Positions 7,629-15,943 of a stretch of 64,000 nt of DNA are shown here, in pieces. The position numbers and the translations under genes were made by a program. Origin of the DNA: Acinetobacter sp. TR3 (lineage in GTDB: Bacteria > Pseudomonadota > Gammaproteobacteria > Pseudomonadales > Moraxellaceae); the NCBI RefSeq assembly GCF_027105055.1, contig NZ_CP114264.1, positions 1,116,001-1,180,000 on the forward strand, written 5' to 3'. The number at the start of each line of letters is the position of its first letter. Positions within the stretch are counted from its first letter, which is position 1. The notes beneath the pieces were generated by a model, which was not told the origin of the DNA, searched no databases, and saw only the letters and a list, made by a program, of their open reading frames with translations.

Positions 7629-9122
7629 TTATTTGCTAGCTGTATTAAATGGAGAGCCTGCTACTGGAGTATTTAAGTATGGGAAAGCAGTACCAAATTG
7701 TTGTGGTGATTGTAGAGCCCCATCAGTAAAGCCTATTCCTCCTGCTTTAGCATCGCTCGCTTTACAACCAACAGCGGTATTGACACCATCTATTGTGCAG
7801 AGTAAGCCCATAGCAACTCTAAGCTCAATATCGACGACATCATCACCAGGTCTACGACCGTTCGGGAATCCTGCAGTATCTCCACCGATTACACCAAGAC
7901 GATTTTGTTTATCTTTTGCTGCTGGAGTAATAGCAGTATTTAGACGCAACATTTCAGATGCTTTTACATTTTTAGGTTGGTTTAAGCCAGGAATACCTAA
8001 AAGAAATGCGTTAACTAAGTCAGTTCTTGGGAAGTTTGTTGGCGCAACTACGGCACCACCAGTTGCTTCCTTAAAAAGAACTTCTATTAATGTAGGTAGG
8101 GTTGGGTTAGTCACATAGTCAGCAAATTGCCCATCATTCACAGGTTTACTTGCATTAAATTTATCTTTATCTTTAAGACCAATGACGACTTCATTAACTA
8201 AAGGCATACCTAAACGTGAAACTTGAGTCCAAGCACCACCAACTTTACTTGCACTGGTAAGATTGCTTTCAGGATTAGGGTTTAATAATGTGGCTTGAGG
8301 TAAGCTTGCTGTTGTCCATCCTCCAATCACTGTATCATTTGAAGCAATTAAACAAGATTGTGGAACTTCTAAAGCAATTGTAGTGACGTTTTTATTTGCA
8401 ATAGTATTCAAGCCTTGATCTTCAGCATTTACGCCTGAAGGTGCGAGTTGAGTAGCAGGAATCTTAATATTCACTAAATCGAATACTTCACCTAGGTTAA
8501 CAGCAAAAGGATCTTGACGTTGACCTACAAAAACTTTACCAGAACCGCAATTTCCAAAGTTAATGTTTTGGACAAATGTATCTGCGTAGGCTGGATAGTT
8601 TGGAATTGATTTTGCGCCAACATTATCGAATGGCTTTTTAAAAGAGCCTAAAGTACTTCGATCACCTTTACGTCGGTCACCTTTAATCATGGTAACAGTA
8701 TATGTTTCAGCGGTATTTTGAGCTGAACTACTATCATTTGTTATTTTACCAATGTTAGATAATGGTACAGAAACATTCTTGCCACCTACAGGAACTTGTA
8801 AGTCTTTTAATTCTTGATTGAATTTAAATTGGAAAGTAACGTCCTCTTGCCCATCTCCGTTGTTGTCAATGTGTATTTCATATAAGGCTTTAGGATCTAA
8901 AGCGAAATAATTAGGACCTCCATAAGCATCTTGTAAAGGCTGATAGTTTGCTAGTATGGTTACGAAATTACTTCGGCTCGGCTCATAACTTTTAAACATA
9001 TAAAAATCTGTAGCGTCAACCTTGGGTGTTTTACTGATTGATGGTGCTTCGCGGTGGCTTGAAGCGAATGATGTCACACTAAAACTACTTAGCATAATTG
9101 CTAAAAGTAGGCGAGAGTCCAT
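7629..9122 (-). CDS. DUF4331 family secreted protein
   Basis: The 497-residue protein has an N-terminal signal peptide ending around residue 20. The mature chain opens with SHREAP, the hallmark start of the DUF4331 family. Other family features are DATDFYMF near the N-terminus and GDDVVDIELRVAMGLL near the C-terminus. A DNNGDGQED loop at about residues 85-93 resembles calcium-binding acidic loops. The biochemical role of DUF4331 is not established to my knowledge. Here it is the first gene of a run that ends in a TonB-dependent receptor and a TonB-like protein, so it may be a periplasmic or surface ligand-handling protein for that transport system. Confidence 0.88.
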   Translation of the reverse strand: MDSRLLLAIMLSSFSVTSFASSHREAPSISKTPKVDATDFYMFKSYEPSRSNFVTILANYQPLQDAYGGPNYFALDPKALYEIHIDNNGDGQEDVTFQFKFNQELKDLQVPVGGKNVSVPLSNIGKITNDSSSAQNTAETYTVTMIKGDRRKGDRSTLGSFKKPFDNVGAKSIPNYPAYADTFVQNINFGNCGSGKVFVGQRQDPFAVNLGEVFDLVNIKIPATQLAPSGVNAEDQGLNTIANKNVTTIALEVPQSCLIASNDTVIGGWTTASLPQATLLNPNPESNLTSASKVGGAWTQVSRLGMPLVNEVVIGLKDKDKFNASKPVNDGQFADYVTNPTLPTLIEVLFKEATGGAVVAPTNFPRTDLVNAFLLGIPGLNQPKNVKASEMLRLNTAITPAAKDKQNRLGVIGGDTAGFPNGRRPGDDVVDIELRVAMGLLCTIDGVNTAVGCKASDAKAGGIGFTDGALQSPQQFGTAFPYLNTPVAGSPFNTASK

Positions 9123-9162
9123 TTTGTATCTCCTTGACCATGCTGATCTTGGCTATATTTTT

Positions 9163-9235
9163 GAATAATAGTTATTCGTCTTATAATTTCCTTATATGAA
9201 TTTAGATCAGTATAAGACTCTTAATATTTATACTG
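9163..9235. promoter_or_regulatory. Control region of the DUF4331 operon with two palindromes
   Basis: Two symmetric sites lie upstream of the DUF4331 start at 9122. One is GAATAATAGTTATTC at 9163-9177 (6-bp arms around TAG). The other has CAGTATAA at 9208-9215 and TTATACTG at 9228-9235, 12 bases apart. The first is faintly similar to a 7-1-7 Fur-type arrangement, but the match is weak. The centre of the second contains AAGACTCTTAA, the same 11 bases that start the stem at 7338. Confidence 0.4.
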
Positions 9236-9317
9236 GGTCGATAGTGAAGTTTCTGTGAGCAAGTTTTAATTTAAAAAATTTTTTGTGCTGTAGTAGATAA
9301 GATTAAATAAGTAACAT

Positions 9318-9729
9318 CTAAAAAGTAAACATGTATTTATTGCCAAAATATTTTGATATCTGATACACCCAATTTTGTATTTGATTAGCCGTCATTACTT
9401 TGCAATCACGCCAATGATACTTCATCTGTCACCATACCACATCTCAATGCGATTTAATTCAGGGCTATTGTAAGAACACTCGGCCTACCTGAACGATGAC
9501 CTTCTTGAATAGATTCAAATTGGTAGAGTTGCCAATGGCGACGTTGTAACCGTATAGTTTCAGGTATTCGACTTTGAAGTTTAGCTACTTCTGCTACAGT
9601 TTTACCTTCGGATAGCCACAATATGGTTTGTGCGCGTTGTCTTTCTCGCCAATGTGCAGCGTGTTTGGTGAGATCAATAAGTTGTTTTTGTTCAACTGGG
9701 TAGAGAGGGATTGAAACGATACGTGGCAT
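9318..9729 (-). pseudogene. IS630-family transposase remnant with internal deletion
   Basis: On the minus strand, a helix-turn-helix transposase N-terminus runs from the ATG at 9729 (MPRIVSIPLYPVEQ) to GRPSVLT. It then joins directly, one frame over, to NSPELNRIEMW, the typical C-terminal catalytic motif of IS630 transposases, and, after another frameshift, to MKYHWRDCKVMT, ending at 9318. The central catalytic part, roughly two hundred residues in intact family members, is missing. The copy is therefore dead, and the open frame 9454-9750 is only its N-terminal piece. Confidence 0.75.
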
Positions 9730-9743
9730 AGTTGAGCAGCAGC

Positions 9744-9780
9744 TAATCAAACATACCTTTTCGCATGGTTAGTTTGATTA
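9744..9780. repeat. Inverted repeat between the two IS remnants
   Basis: TAATCAAAC at 9744-9752 and GTTTGATTA at 9772-9780 are perfect 9-bp inverted repeats immediately upstream of the IS630 remnant. A related half (ATGGTTAGTTTAAT) recurs at about 10147-10160 beyond the IS5 remnant. They may be leftover IS ends. Confidence 0.35.
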
Positions 9781-9797
9781 ATCAACTTAATGTATCT

Positions 9798-10062
9798 TCA
9801 ACCATTTTTAATGGTTCGATTCACATTACTTTCAGCGATATGGTAATTTTCCGCCAATTCCAATTGAGTGTTGTAATTACGCAAGTAATTGAGTGTTAAT
9901 AATTGATCCTCTGTAGCTAAAGTATGAGGATGCCCTGATTTCTTTTTGAGTAATTCTAGTTCTTATAAAACCTTTACCATTTCACCAAAAACTGGTCGAG
10001 TTACGCCAACCAAACGTTTGAATTCAGAATCTGAAAAACGGTTTAATTTTTGATATATCATA
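9798..10062 (-). pseudogene. IS5-family transposase N-terminal remnant
   Basis: The minus strand from an ATG at 10062 reads MIYQKLNRFSDSEFKRLVGV, then FGEMVKVL, an in-frame TAA, then ELELLKKKSGHPHTLATEDQ and further coding-like sequence ending at 9798. This is the helix-turn-helix N-terminus of IS5-group (DDE_Tnp_4 type) transposases. It has one internal stop, and the DDE catalytic domain is absent. Together with the IS630 remnant it marks an old insertion hot spot between the DUF4331 cluster and the DNA-damage module. Confidence 0.65.
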
Positions 10063-10313
10063 AAATCTATATTGAGGCAGTTTTTACTTTCATAAGAGGT
10101 TTAATGTAAAATTTTCTGAAATATTTTTAAATAATATTGTAACTGTATGGTTAGTTTAATATTAAAGAAATTTCTAACCAGTGCTTAATTTCAACCACTT
10201 AGTCGTCTAAAAAATAAAAATATAATAGTTATAAGTCTTGTTACAAGCTATTAGTCGACAATCGATAGAAAATTTCCCATAGTCCTATCAACAATATTTT
10301 GGGAAGAAGTATT

Positions 10314-10541
10314 ATGGATAAGATTACGGTAATTATTAAAGATCAAGAAGAAAATGAATCGATTGTTGTGGCACAGCTCAATGATTTAGAAGACCAAGAT
10401 ATTCCTTTTTTTAAACGAGTTGAGCATATTGAAGTAGAAGGGAATATCATTTTTCCAAATATCGATTTACTTTTTGAAAGTGATATAGATGGAAAGATTT
10501 ATAAGTTAGTTGCACCTGTGAATGATAAAAGATTTATCTGA
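10314..10541 (+). CDS. Small hypothetical protein
   Basis: From the ATG at 10314 the product has 75 residues (MDKITVIIKDQEENES...). A strong ribosome site, GGGAAGAAG, precedes this ATG; an upstream TTG at 10299 is less likely. The protein is acidic, soluble and has no signal peptide or membrane segment. The spacing of beta-strand-like segments suggests a compact small fold, but no family is recognised. It is followed directly by a hairpin terminator, so it is a single-gene transcript. It stands beside the ddrR-umuDAb locus, convergent with ddrR, with no evidence of shared control. Confidence 0.6.
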   Translation: MDKITVIIKDQEENESIVVAQLNDLEDQDIPFFKRVEHIEVEGNIIFPNIDLLFESDIDGKIYKLVAPVNDKRFI

Positions 10542-10572
10542 CCTCAATCTTCTATTTTCAATACGATAAAAA

Positions 10573-10608
10573 GACCCACTTATGAGATTCAAATAAGTGG
10601 GCTTTTAT
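10573..10608 (+). terminator. Intrinsic terminator
   Basis: CCCACTTAT at 10575-10583 pairs with ATAAGTGGG at 10593-10601, followed by a T tract. It lies about 35 bp after the small hypothetical gene ending at 10541. Confidence 0.75.
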
Positions 10609-10737
10609 TTGAGGGCAACGAAAGTGATTTAAATCTTGAATGAAATCTAAAATAAAAATAATGAGCTTGTCGGTTTAAGGTGATCGTACAAGCCCTTGGC
10701 CATAGCAAACAGTTGTTGAAAACACTGTTATGTTATC

Positions 10738-10968
10738 TTAATGAATTGGGTTAAGCCCTTTAACAATGTCATTAAACTCAGAGCCATTGAGCCAAAAAGA
10801 TTTTTTTAGAAAAAGGGTAGTCATAATACTTTCCGCTGCTTCACTATTTTGGTTTTCACAAAATAGTCCATAGCTCTCACCTAATACAGTGTTGTTCTCG
10901 ATGAGACGAATAAAGAAAGCATGTTGTTCGTCAGCATAACCTAGAATAGCATCACGTCGATTGTTCAT
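10738..10968 (-). CDS. ddrR: DdrR-like DNA-damage response co-repressor
   Basis: The 76-residue protein (start MNNRRDAILGYADEQHAFFI) is soluble and has a good ribosome site (GGAG) ahead of the ATG. Its size and its divergent position 289 bp from a UmuDAb-type gene match ddrR, a small gene restricted to Acinetobacter. DdrR works with UmuDAb to repress error-prone polymerase and other damage-inducible genes; Acinetobacter lacks a conventional LexA. The identification rests on length, position and partial recall of the sequence, since there is no catalytic motif to check. The long inverted repeats in the intergenic region may contribute to its control. Confidence 0.75.
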   Translation of the reverse strand: MNNRRDAILGYADEQHAFFIRLIENNTVLGESYGLFCENQNSEAAESIMTTLFLKKSFWLNGSEFNDIVKGLNPIH

Positions 10969-11041
10969 TTTTCATGTCTCCACATCAAAAATCTTTTGAG
11001 TAAAATCTACTGCTAACAGATCAAATATATTCTTGAATTAG

Positions 11042-11134
11042 ATCAATGATTTAAGTTGCAAAAGTAAATTTATTTTTTAAGTCATTGATTTTAAATACTA
11101 ATATTGGCTTATTTCACATCCGTGTATTAGTTAA
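11042..11134. promoter_or_regulatory. ddrR-umuDAb divergent region with two inverted repeats
   Basis: Two imperfect or spaced inverted repeats stand between the divergent genes. One pairs ATCAATGATTTAA near 11043 with TTAAGTCATTGAT near 11088. The other pairs TTGGCTT with AAGCCAA within about 11105-11147. They are separate from the UmuDAb-type operator closer to umuDAb and could form part of the ddrR promoter control. Confidence 0.3.
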
Positions 11135-11189
11135 ACAAGCCAAAATTTGATCTATTAAATCCATTGTTATGCAAAATTAATTGTACGTC

Positions 11190-11216
11190 AACTTGAATTT
11201 GTAACTTTTTCAAGTT
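11190..11216. promoter_or_regulatory. UmuDAb-type operator in front of umuDAb
   Basis: The 27-bp site has perfect 8-bp arms, AACTTGAA and TTCAAGTT, with the core TTGAATTTGTAAC followed by TTTTTCAA. This closely resembles the TTGAAAATGTTAACT...TTTTTCAA operator that I recall as the UmuDAb/DdrR binding site in Acinetobacter. It is 41 bp upstream of the umuDAb start, so it would overlap the promoter and allow autorepression that is lifted by UmuDAb self-cleavage after RecA activation. Confidence 0.75.
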
Positions 11217-11257
11217 AAATTGTTTGTAAGTATTTTAAACTTGGGTAAGGAGAAGTT

Positions 11258-11869
11258 ATGTCCAAAAAAAATGAATTTGAGCATGGTGGCGCCCGAAGTA
11301 ATGCAGGACGTAAAGCACAATTCAGTGAGCCAACTAAAGTCATCCGTGTTCCCGAATCTCAAGTTGATTTCATCAAAAATTGGTTACTGAATAATGTCAA
11401 AACCGATACTCGTACAGATTTGATTGGTCAAATGAGAATCCAAAATGTGCAAGTAAAGAATGACCGAATTTATCATATTCCACTTGCAACGGAACGAGTT
11501 GCTGCGGGTTTTCCATCGCCTGCCCAAGATCATGTTGAGCAATCACTCGATTTAAATGAATTTTTAATTCGTAACGAAAACTCGACTTTCATCGTCAAAG
11601 CCAATTCACTGTCGATGTTGGACGCAGGGATTGATATTGATGATCCATTAGTGGTGGATCGTAGTCTTACAGCGAAGTCTGGGGATATAGTGATTGCTTT
11701 GATTGACAATGATTTTACTGTCAAACGTTTGATGATTGATCATCATTTCAGCCCACCAAAGGTATGGTTAAAAGCTGAAAATCCAGATTACCAAAATATT
11801 TATATCACAGACGGACAGGAGTTACAGATCTGGGGTGTGGTGACGTATAACTTGAAGCCAATGAGGTAA
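11258..11869 (+). CDS. umuDAb: UmuDAb, self-cleaving DNA-damage repressor (S24 family)
   Basis: The 203-residue protein is longer than E. coli UmuD (139) and carries an N-terminal DNA-binding region ahead of the S24 protease domain. The cleavage site VAAGF places A83-G84 at the scissile bond, the nucleophile is S119 (SLSM) and the general base K156 (FTVKRL). These are exactly the positions described for Acinetobacter UmuDAb. Established role: RecA-stimulated self-cleavage after DNA damage relieves repression of error-prone polymerase genes; the cleaved form may also assist polymerase V. It lies 4 bp before umuC, so the two are translationally close, and an operator-like palindrome precedes it. 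Confidence 0.93.
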   Translation: MSKKNEFEHGGARSNAGRKAQFSEPTKVIRVPESQVDFIKNWLLNNVKTDTRTDLIGQMRIQNVQVKNDRIYHIPLATERVAAGFPSPAQDHVEQSLDLNEFLIRNENSTFIVKANSLSMLDAGIDIDDPLVVDRSLTAKSGDIVIALIDNDFTVKRLMIDHHFSPPKVWLKAENPDYQNIYITDGQELQIWGVVTYNLKPMR

Positions 11870-11873
11870 GCCA

Positions 11874-13172
11874 ATGAGCCTACCGCAACGTATTTTTGCT
11901 TTAATTGATGTGAATAACTGTTATGTCAGTTGCGAGCGCGTGTTCAATCCAAAGTTAGAAAAGCGTCCTGTGGTGGTTCTATCTAATAACGATGGCTGTG
12001 TGGTTTCCCGCTCTTATGAAGCAAAAAAGCTCGGCATTCGTATGGCTGTGCCATTCTTCCAAATTGAAGATATTATTCGTCAGCATCAAGTGCAGGTCTT
12101 TTCCAGTAATTATGCTTTGTATGCGGAAATGTCGCGTCGTTTTATGAACATATTAGGCAATTTTGTAGATCCCTCTGAACAGGAAGTTTATTCGATTGAT
12201 GAATGCTTTTTAGAGTTGACTGCCTATCAGCGTAGTCACGATTTAACCGAATATGCACACCAAATTCTAGACACAGTGAAAAACTGGTTGGGTCTGCCAT
12301 GTTGCATAGGCATTGGTTATTCCAAGACTCAAGCTAAACTGGCCAATAATCTAGCCAAGACACACGCCTGTTTTGATAGTGTTTGTAATATCGTTGCTGA
12401 AGACCCATGCGTGATTGAAGACTTGTTGCAGAAGATGTCTGTAGGTGAGGTGTGGGGTGTGGGACGAAAGATTCGTCAGCGCTTAGAAAAAATGAATATC
12501 TACTCGGTGTTGGATTTGGTTCAAGCCGATCCTAAAATGTTAGGTAAGTATTTTTCTGTGGTCATGGAAAATACGGTTAAAGAATTACAAGGCATGGCTT
12601 GCTTAGAAATTGAAGATGTTGTGACAGATCGACGACAGGTGTTAAGCAGCCGTTCCTTTGGTCAGCCGATTGAGGACAAAACTAGCCTGAGTGGCGCTTT
12701 AACTGAATTTAGCTTACGTGCTATTGAGCGTTTGCGAAAGCAAAAATTACTGTGCAAAGCTGTTGGCGTTAGCATTCGCACCAATCGTTTTGACAAAGAT
12801 CAATATTATCGCCCCTATATAGTGATGTATCTATCTGACTATAGCGATGATCGTTTAGAAATTATCAAAGCCGTGTTACAGGGGCTTGATCGAATTTATC
12901 AAGCAGGGCATCGTTATAAAAAAGCAGAAGTGATTTTGTTGGATATTATCCCACAACATAGCCATGCAGTAGATTTATTCCATGACACCAATAAGCTCGT
13001 TGCTCGAAAAAATCTTTCGATCGCTTTTGATGATATTAATAAAAGATTTGGTCGGGATTGTATGACACTAGGGCGATTAATTACGCCACATGGGCGAGCG
13101 TGGCGTATGAATCAAAACCATAAGTCACCGAGTTATCTGACCAAGTGGGATGAGCTTCTAAGGGTTCTGTAA
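11874..13172 (+). CDS. umuC: UmuC-type Y-family translesion DNA polymerase
   Basis: The 432-residue product is full length for the UmuC/RumB branch. The N-terminal catalytic segment reads [19 protein letters not shown], with the metal-binding aspartate at D12, and the second catalytic block is [10 protein letters not shown] with D109 and E110. The little-finger and C-terminal UmuC regions follow without interruption. It performs error-prone bypass of DNA lesions as the catalytic subunit of a polymerase V-like enzyme, together with processed UmuD. It follows umuDAb by 4 bp and should share its damage-inducible promoter. In A. baylyi the equivalent gene is reported truncated, so an intact copy here suggests active damage-induced mutagenesis. 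Confidence 0.95.
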   Translation: MSLPQRIFALIDVNNCYVSCERVFNPKLEKRPVVVLSNNDGCVVSRSYEAKKLGIRMAVPFFQIEDIIRQHQVQVFSSNYALYAEMSRRFMNILGNFVDPSEQEVYSIDECFLELTAYQRSHDLTEYAHQILDTVKNWLGLPCCIGIGYSKTQAKLANNLAKTHACFDSVCNIVAEDPCVIEDLLQKMSVGEVWGVGRKIRQRLEKMNIYSVLDLVQADPKMLGKYFSVVMENTVKELQGMACLEIEDVVTDRRQVLSSRSFGQPIEDKTSLSGALTEFSLRAIERLRKQKLLCKAVGVSIRTNRFDKDQYYRPYIVMYLSDYSDDRLEIIKAVLQGLDRIYQAGHRYKKAEVILLDIIPQHSHAVDLFHDTNKLVARKNLSIAFDDINKRFGRDCMTLGRLITPHGRAWRMNQNHKSPSYLTKWDELLRVL

Positions 13173-13498
13173 AGTATTAATACTACAGCTTATATTTTTC
13201 AATATTAACCTTGAAACTCATTATTTTTCCTTGAGAACGTTTGAATTTAACACAGCAAGATCCTAATTATTTATTGAAGTATTTGAATAAAAATGTAGAA
13301 AATAGATGAATGAAAAATTATCTGTTGTTGTTAAATAATTGCCTAAATTAAAGATAAGCATATCTTATTAAATAATGAATTGAATTTGTATTGGTTTGAT
13401 TGAACAAAAGGAAGCCATTTTGACGAGATCGGTTTATGTTAGACTACTCAGCTTACGGTATCGCAAATTACCGTGAGTAACCAGAATGAGTAGGTAAG
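13173..13498. other. Intergenic region before the HolD-like gene
   Basis: AT-rich, with no open frame of note. A short hairpin, ACGGTA (13455-13460) with TACCGT (13469-13474), lies 24 bp before the next start codon and could affect its translation. No clear terminator for umuC is seen. Confidence 0.35.
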
Positions 13499-14146
13499 AT
13501 GATTGGGCAGCAGAGAAACAGGCTAGCAGCTTTGGGAATAGATGTTTGGATTCCTCGGGAAGTTGTATGTCAAAAAAACACTGCACCAAGTCTATGGCGA
13601 GATCAATTAATTGATGACGTTTCTGAGTCTACAGAACTTACATTTGAAGTTGCACCGATTTTAGAAGATATTCCAGCAACATCTGCACATACGCCACCGA
13701 TCACCGAAATTGAAGTATTGCATCAAACGAAAGTTGTTACAGAGCCTATTGCTAAAGCAGCGCTTGTTGAAAAAGAACAGATTGTTATTACTGCTCAGAT
13801 TCAGTCATTTGAATTGCAAATGTATGTGTTGGAAAACTGTGCCATTTTATTAGAAAGCAGTCAGCTTAGTGATGCTCAAAGCCAACTTTGGCAAAATATT
13901 CAAAAGGCCAGATTAGGACAGTATGCTGAATTAAAATGGCCATTTCCTTTGGCTGCTTTTCAGGAAAGTCGGGGACTCTCCTCGTATATTCAAGGTTTTC
14001 TGGATGCAACCGCAACACAAAAAAAGATATTGTGCTTAGGTCAATTGGATTTTATTCAGCATTCTAATATCTTGCATTTAGCGAGTTTAGAAGAAATGTT
14101 AGCCCAACCTTTATTAAAAAGACGGTTGTGGCAGCTCATGCAATAA
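13499..14146 (+). CDS. HolD-like protein (candidate DNA polymerase III psi subunit)
   Basis: The 215-residue protein starts QQRNRLAALGIDVWIPRE and ends LASLEEMLAQPLLKRRLWQLM. Both ends recall E. coli HolD, which begins with an RxxQLQQLGIxxW segment and ends with a short helix of the type LxANPxARAALWQQI. HolD (psi) joins the chi subunit and the clamp loader in the replisome. The middle, about residues 45-110, is an extra low-complexity linker, making this protein longer than E. coli psi (137). A TAGGT ribosome site precedes the ATG. It lies 17 bp before a dehydrogenase gene. The similarity was judged by eye and the identification is tentative; otherwise it is a hypothetical protein. Confidence 0.5.
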   Translation: MIGQQRNRLAALGIDVWIPREVVCQKNTAPSLWRDQLIDDVSESTELTFEVAPILEDIPATSAHTPPITEIEVLHQTKVVTEPIAKAALVEKEQIVITAQIQSFELQMYVLENCAILLESSQLSDAQSQLWQNIQKARLGQYAELKWPFPLAAFQESRGLSSYIQGFLDATATQKKILCLGQLDFIQHSNILHLASLEEMLAQPLLKRRLWQLMQ

Positions 14147-14163
14147 AGATCGGAAATCGAATC

Positions 14164-15129
14164 ATGAAGAAAGTTGTTGTATTCAGCCAAATAGATCAAG
14201 ACGTTTTAGCGCAGTTACAGCAAGATTATCGGGTCGTGGTACTTAATCCTAAACTGGGTGATATCAACGAACAGATTCGAACAGAAGTTGTTGATGCTGA
14301 TGCCATGATTGGCGCAGGACGACTGTTAAATGAAAGTAATTTAGCACCAGCCCAAAAACTTAAAATCATTTCGACAGTGTCTGTTGGTTATGATAATTAC
14401 GATGTTAGCTATCTTAATCAAAAGAAAATTTGGCTTGCTAATACACCACATGTTTTGACAGAAACAACGGCTGATCTTGCCTTTACTTTGTTGCTGAGTG
14501 CCGCACGCAAAGTTCCATACCTTGATGCATGGACCAAACAAGGTCAGTGGAAACGCACGGTATCTACTGAACAATATGGTATGGATGTTTTTGGTAAAAC
14601 TCTAGGCATTATTGGCTTAGGGAATATTGGTGCTGCCATTGCCCGTCGTGGATTTTATGGTTTTAATATGAATATTTTATACCATAACCGCCGTGAAAAG
14701 ATTGAGGTGGCTCAAGCATTTAATGCACAATATCGGGACTTAGACCAATTATTGCAACAGTCTGATTTTATTGTAGTTGCTGTCGATTTAAATCATGAAT
14801 CCCAAGCATTGATTGGCGCAGAACAGTTTGACTTAATGCAAAAACATGCTGTCTTCGTCAATATTGCGCGTGGCTCTGTAGTCAATGAAGACGCTTTAAT
14901 CGAAGCATTAAAACAAAATAAGATATTTGCTGCTGGATTAGATGTCTATGCCAAAGAACCTCTGCAAAATTCAGCATTATTTGAGTTGCCAAATGCAGTA
15001 ACCTTGCCACATATTGGTTCAGCAACCGCAGAAACGCGTCAGAAAATGGTGAAACTTGCCTATCAAAATTTAGTGGACGCACTACAAGATAGAACACCTC
15101 GTTATCTCGTCAATCCAAAATTCGAATAA
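14164..15129 (+). CDS. D-isomer-specific 2-hydroxyacid dehydrogenase (GhrB-like)
   Basis: The 321-residue enzyme is preferred from the ATG at 14164, which has GGAA upstream; an earlier GTG at 14128 would overlap the previous gene. The NAD(P)-binding motif GLGNIG is at about 151-156. The active-site arginine lies in NIARGSVV, the glutamate in AKEPL and the histidine in LPHIGSAT, giving the R-E-H set of the family. The sequence is closest in feel to glyoxylate/hydroxypyruvate or 2-ketogluconate reductases, which reduce 2-keto acids with NADPH or NADH in the cytoplasm. The exact substrate cannot be fixed from sequence. Confidence 0.88.
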   Translation: MKKVVVFSQIDQDVLAQLQQDYRVVVLNPKLGDINEQIRTEVVDADAMIGAGRLLNESNLAPAQKLKIISTVSVGYDNYDVSYLNQKKIWLANTPHVLTETTADLAFTLLLSAARKVPYLDAWTKQGQWKRTVSTEQYGMDVFGKTLGIIGLGNIGAAIARRGFYGFNMNILYHNRREKIEVAQAFNAQYRDLDQLLQQSDFIVVAVDLNHESQALIGAEQFDLMQKHAVFVNIARGSVVNEDALIEALKQNKIFAAGLDVYAKEPLQNSALFELPNAVTLPHIGSATAETRQKMVKLAYQNLVDALQDRTPRYLVNPKFE

Positions 15130-15225
15130 TTACTTACAACTCGATTGTTGGATTTTTAATCTATATGGTCTTTTTAAGTTGATTAATATTGGTACACTTT
15201 CGCCTTTTGAAATTTTGTCTTCGGG

Positions 15226-15819
15226 GTGTCTGTGTTTGAGAAATTGGCTGAAAAAAGTTTAAATCTAATGGGTTGGGAACTGGATAATCATTGGGATTTG
15301 AATGTTGATCAATGTGTGATGATTGCAGCTCCACATACCAGTAATTGGGATGCTTTATATGCACGGTTGGCATTAAAAGCTTTAGGTGTAAATGTTCGTC
15401 TTACGATTAAAGATAGTTACATGAAGTTTCCATTTGGTCCATTTGTGCGTGCAATGGGTGGTATTGGGATTGATCGTAGCGCGAAACAAGAAGGACAAGC
15501 GCGACCGAGTATGGTTCAACTCATGAGTGACTTGTTCAAAACACATCCTAAGTTAGTGATGTTAGTGACACCAGAAGGGACGCGTGCTAAACAAGAACAG
15601 TGGAAAACTGGCTTTTATCATGTTGCAACCACCGCAGGGGTGCCGATTGCATTGGCGTATATGGATTATGCTAAGAAAAAAACAGGTGTAGGAAAAATTG
15701 TTTATCCTACGGGAGATTATGAAAAAGATATGGTTGAGATTATGTCTTTTTATGCAGAGATTAATGCAAAGTTTCCAGAGAAATTTAGTGTCGATCAACG
15801 TTATGTAAACACGAAATAA
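15226..15819 (+). CDS. PlsC-like lysophospholipid acyltransferase family protein
   Basis: The 197-residue protein contains the acyltransferase motifs HTSNWD (HX4D, about residues 36-41) and PEGTR (about 117-121), which hold the catalytic histidine and bind the phosphate of the acceptor. It begins at a GTG preceded by GGGGTG at a suitable distance. Proteins of this short type transfer an acyl chain from acyl-CoA or acyl-ACP to a glycerol-phosphate lipid or a similar acceptor at the inner membrane. The acceptor is not determined. A hairpin terminator follows. Confidence 0.8.
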   Translation: MSVFEKLAEKSLNLMGWELDNHWDLNVDQCVMIAAPHTSNWDALYARLALKALGVNVRLTIKDSYMKFPFGPFVRAMGGIGIDRSAKQEGQARPSMVQLMSDLFKTHPKLVMLVTPEGTRAKQEQWKTGFYHVATTAGVPIALAYMDYAKKKTGVGKIVYPTGDYEKDMVEIMSFYAEINAKFPEKFSVDQRYVNTK

Positions 15820-15845
15820 TCGTGTTGCTTTCAAAAATATAAACT

Positions 15846-15869
15846 AAGGCAGGATTTTCCTGCCTTTTA
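15846..15869 (+). terminator. Intrinsic terminator after the acyltransferase gene
   Basis: AAGGCAGGA at 15846-15854 and TCCTGCCTT at 15858-15866 form a perfect 9-bp stem, followed by T residues. It is 27 bp after the acyltransferase stop codon. Confidence 0.8.
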
Positions 15870-15943
15870 TAACACTTCGTTGCAAATATCTTCATTTTCT
15901 AATGTTATATTAAATTTCTTCATTAGAATCATAGAGAAACGAC

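Noticed and set aside
7525..8118. 197-residue open frame on the plus strand
   Set aside because: It is antisense to the DUF4331 gene, which has clear family motifs, and it lacks a ribosome site.
9163..9177. Fur box upstream of the DUF4331 operon
   Set aside because: The palindrome matches the Fur consensus only weakly, so I list it as an unassigned symmetric site.
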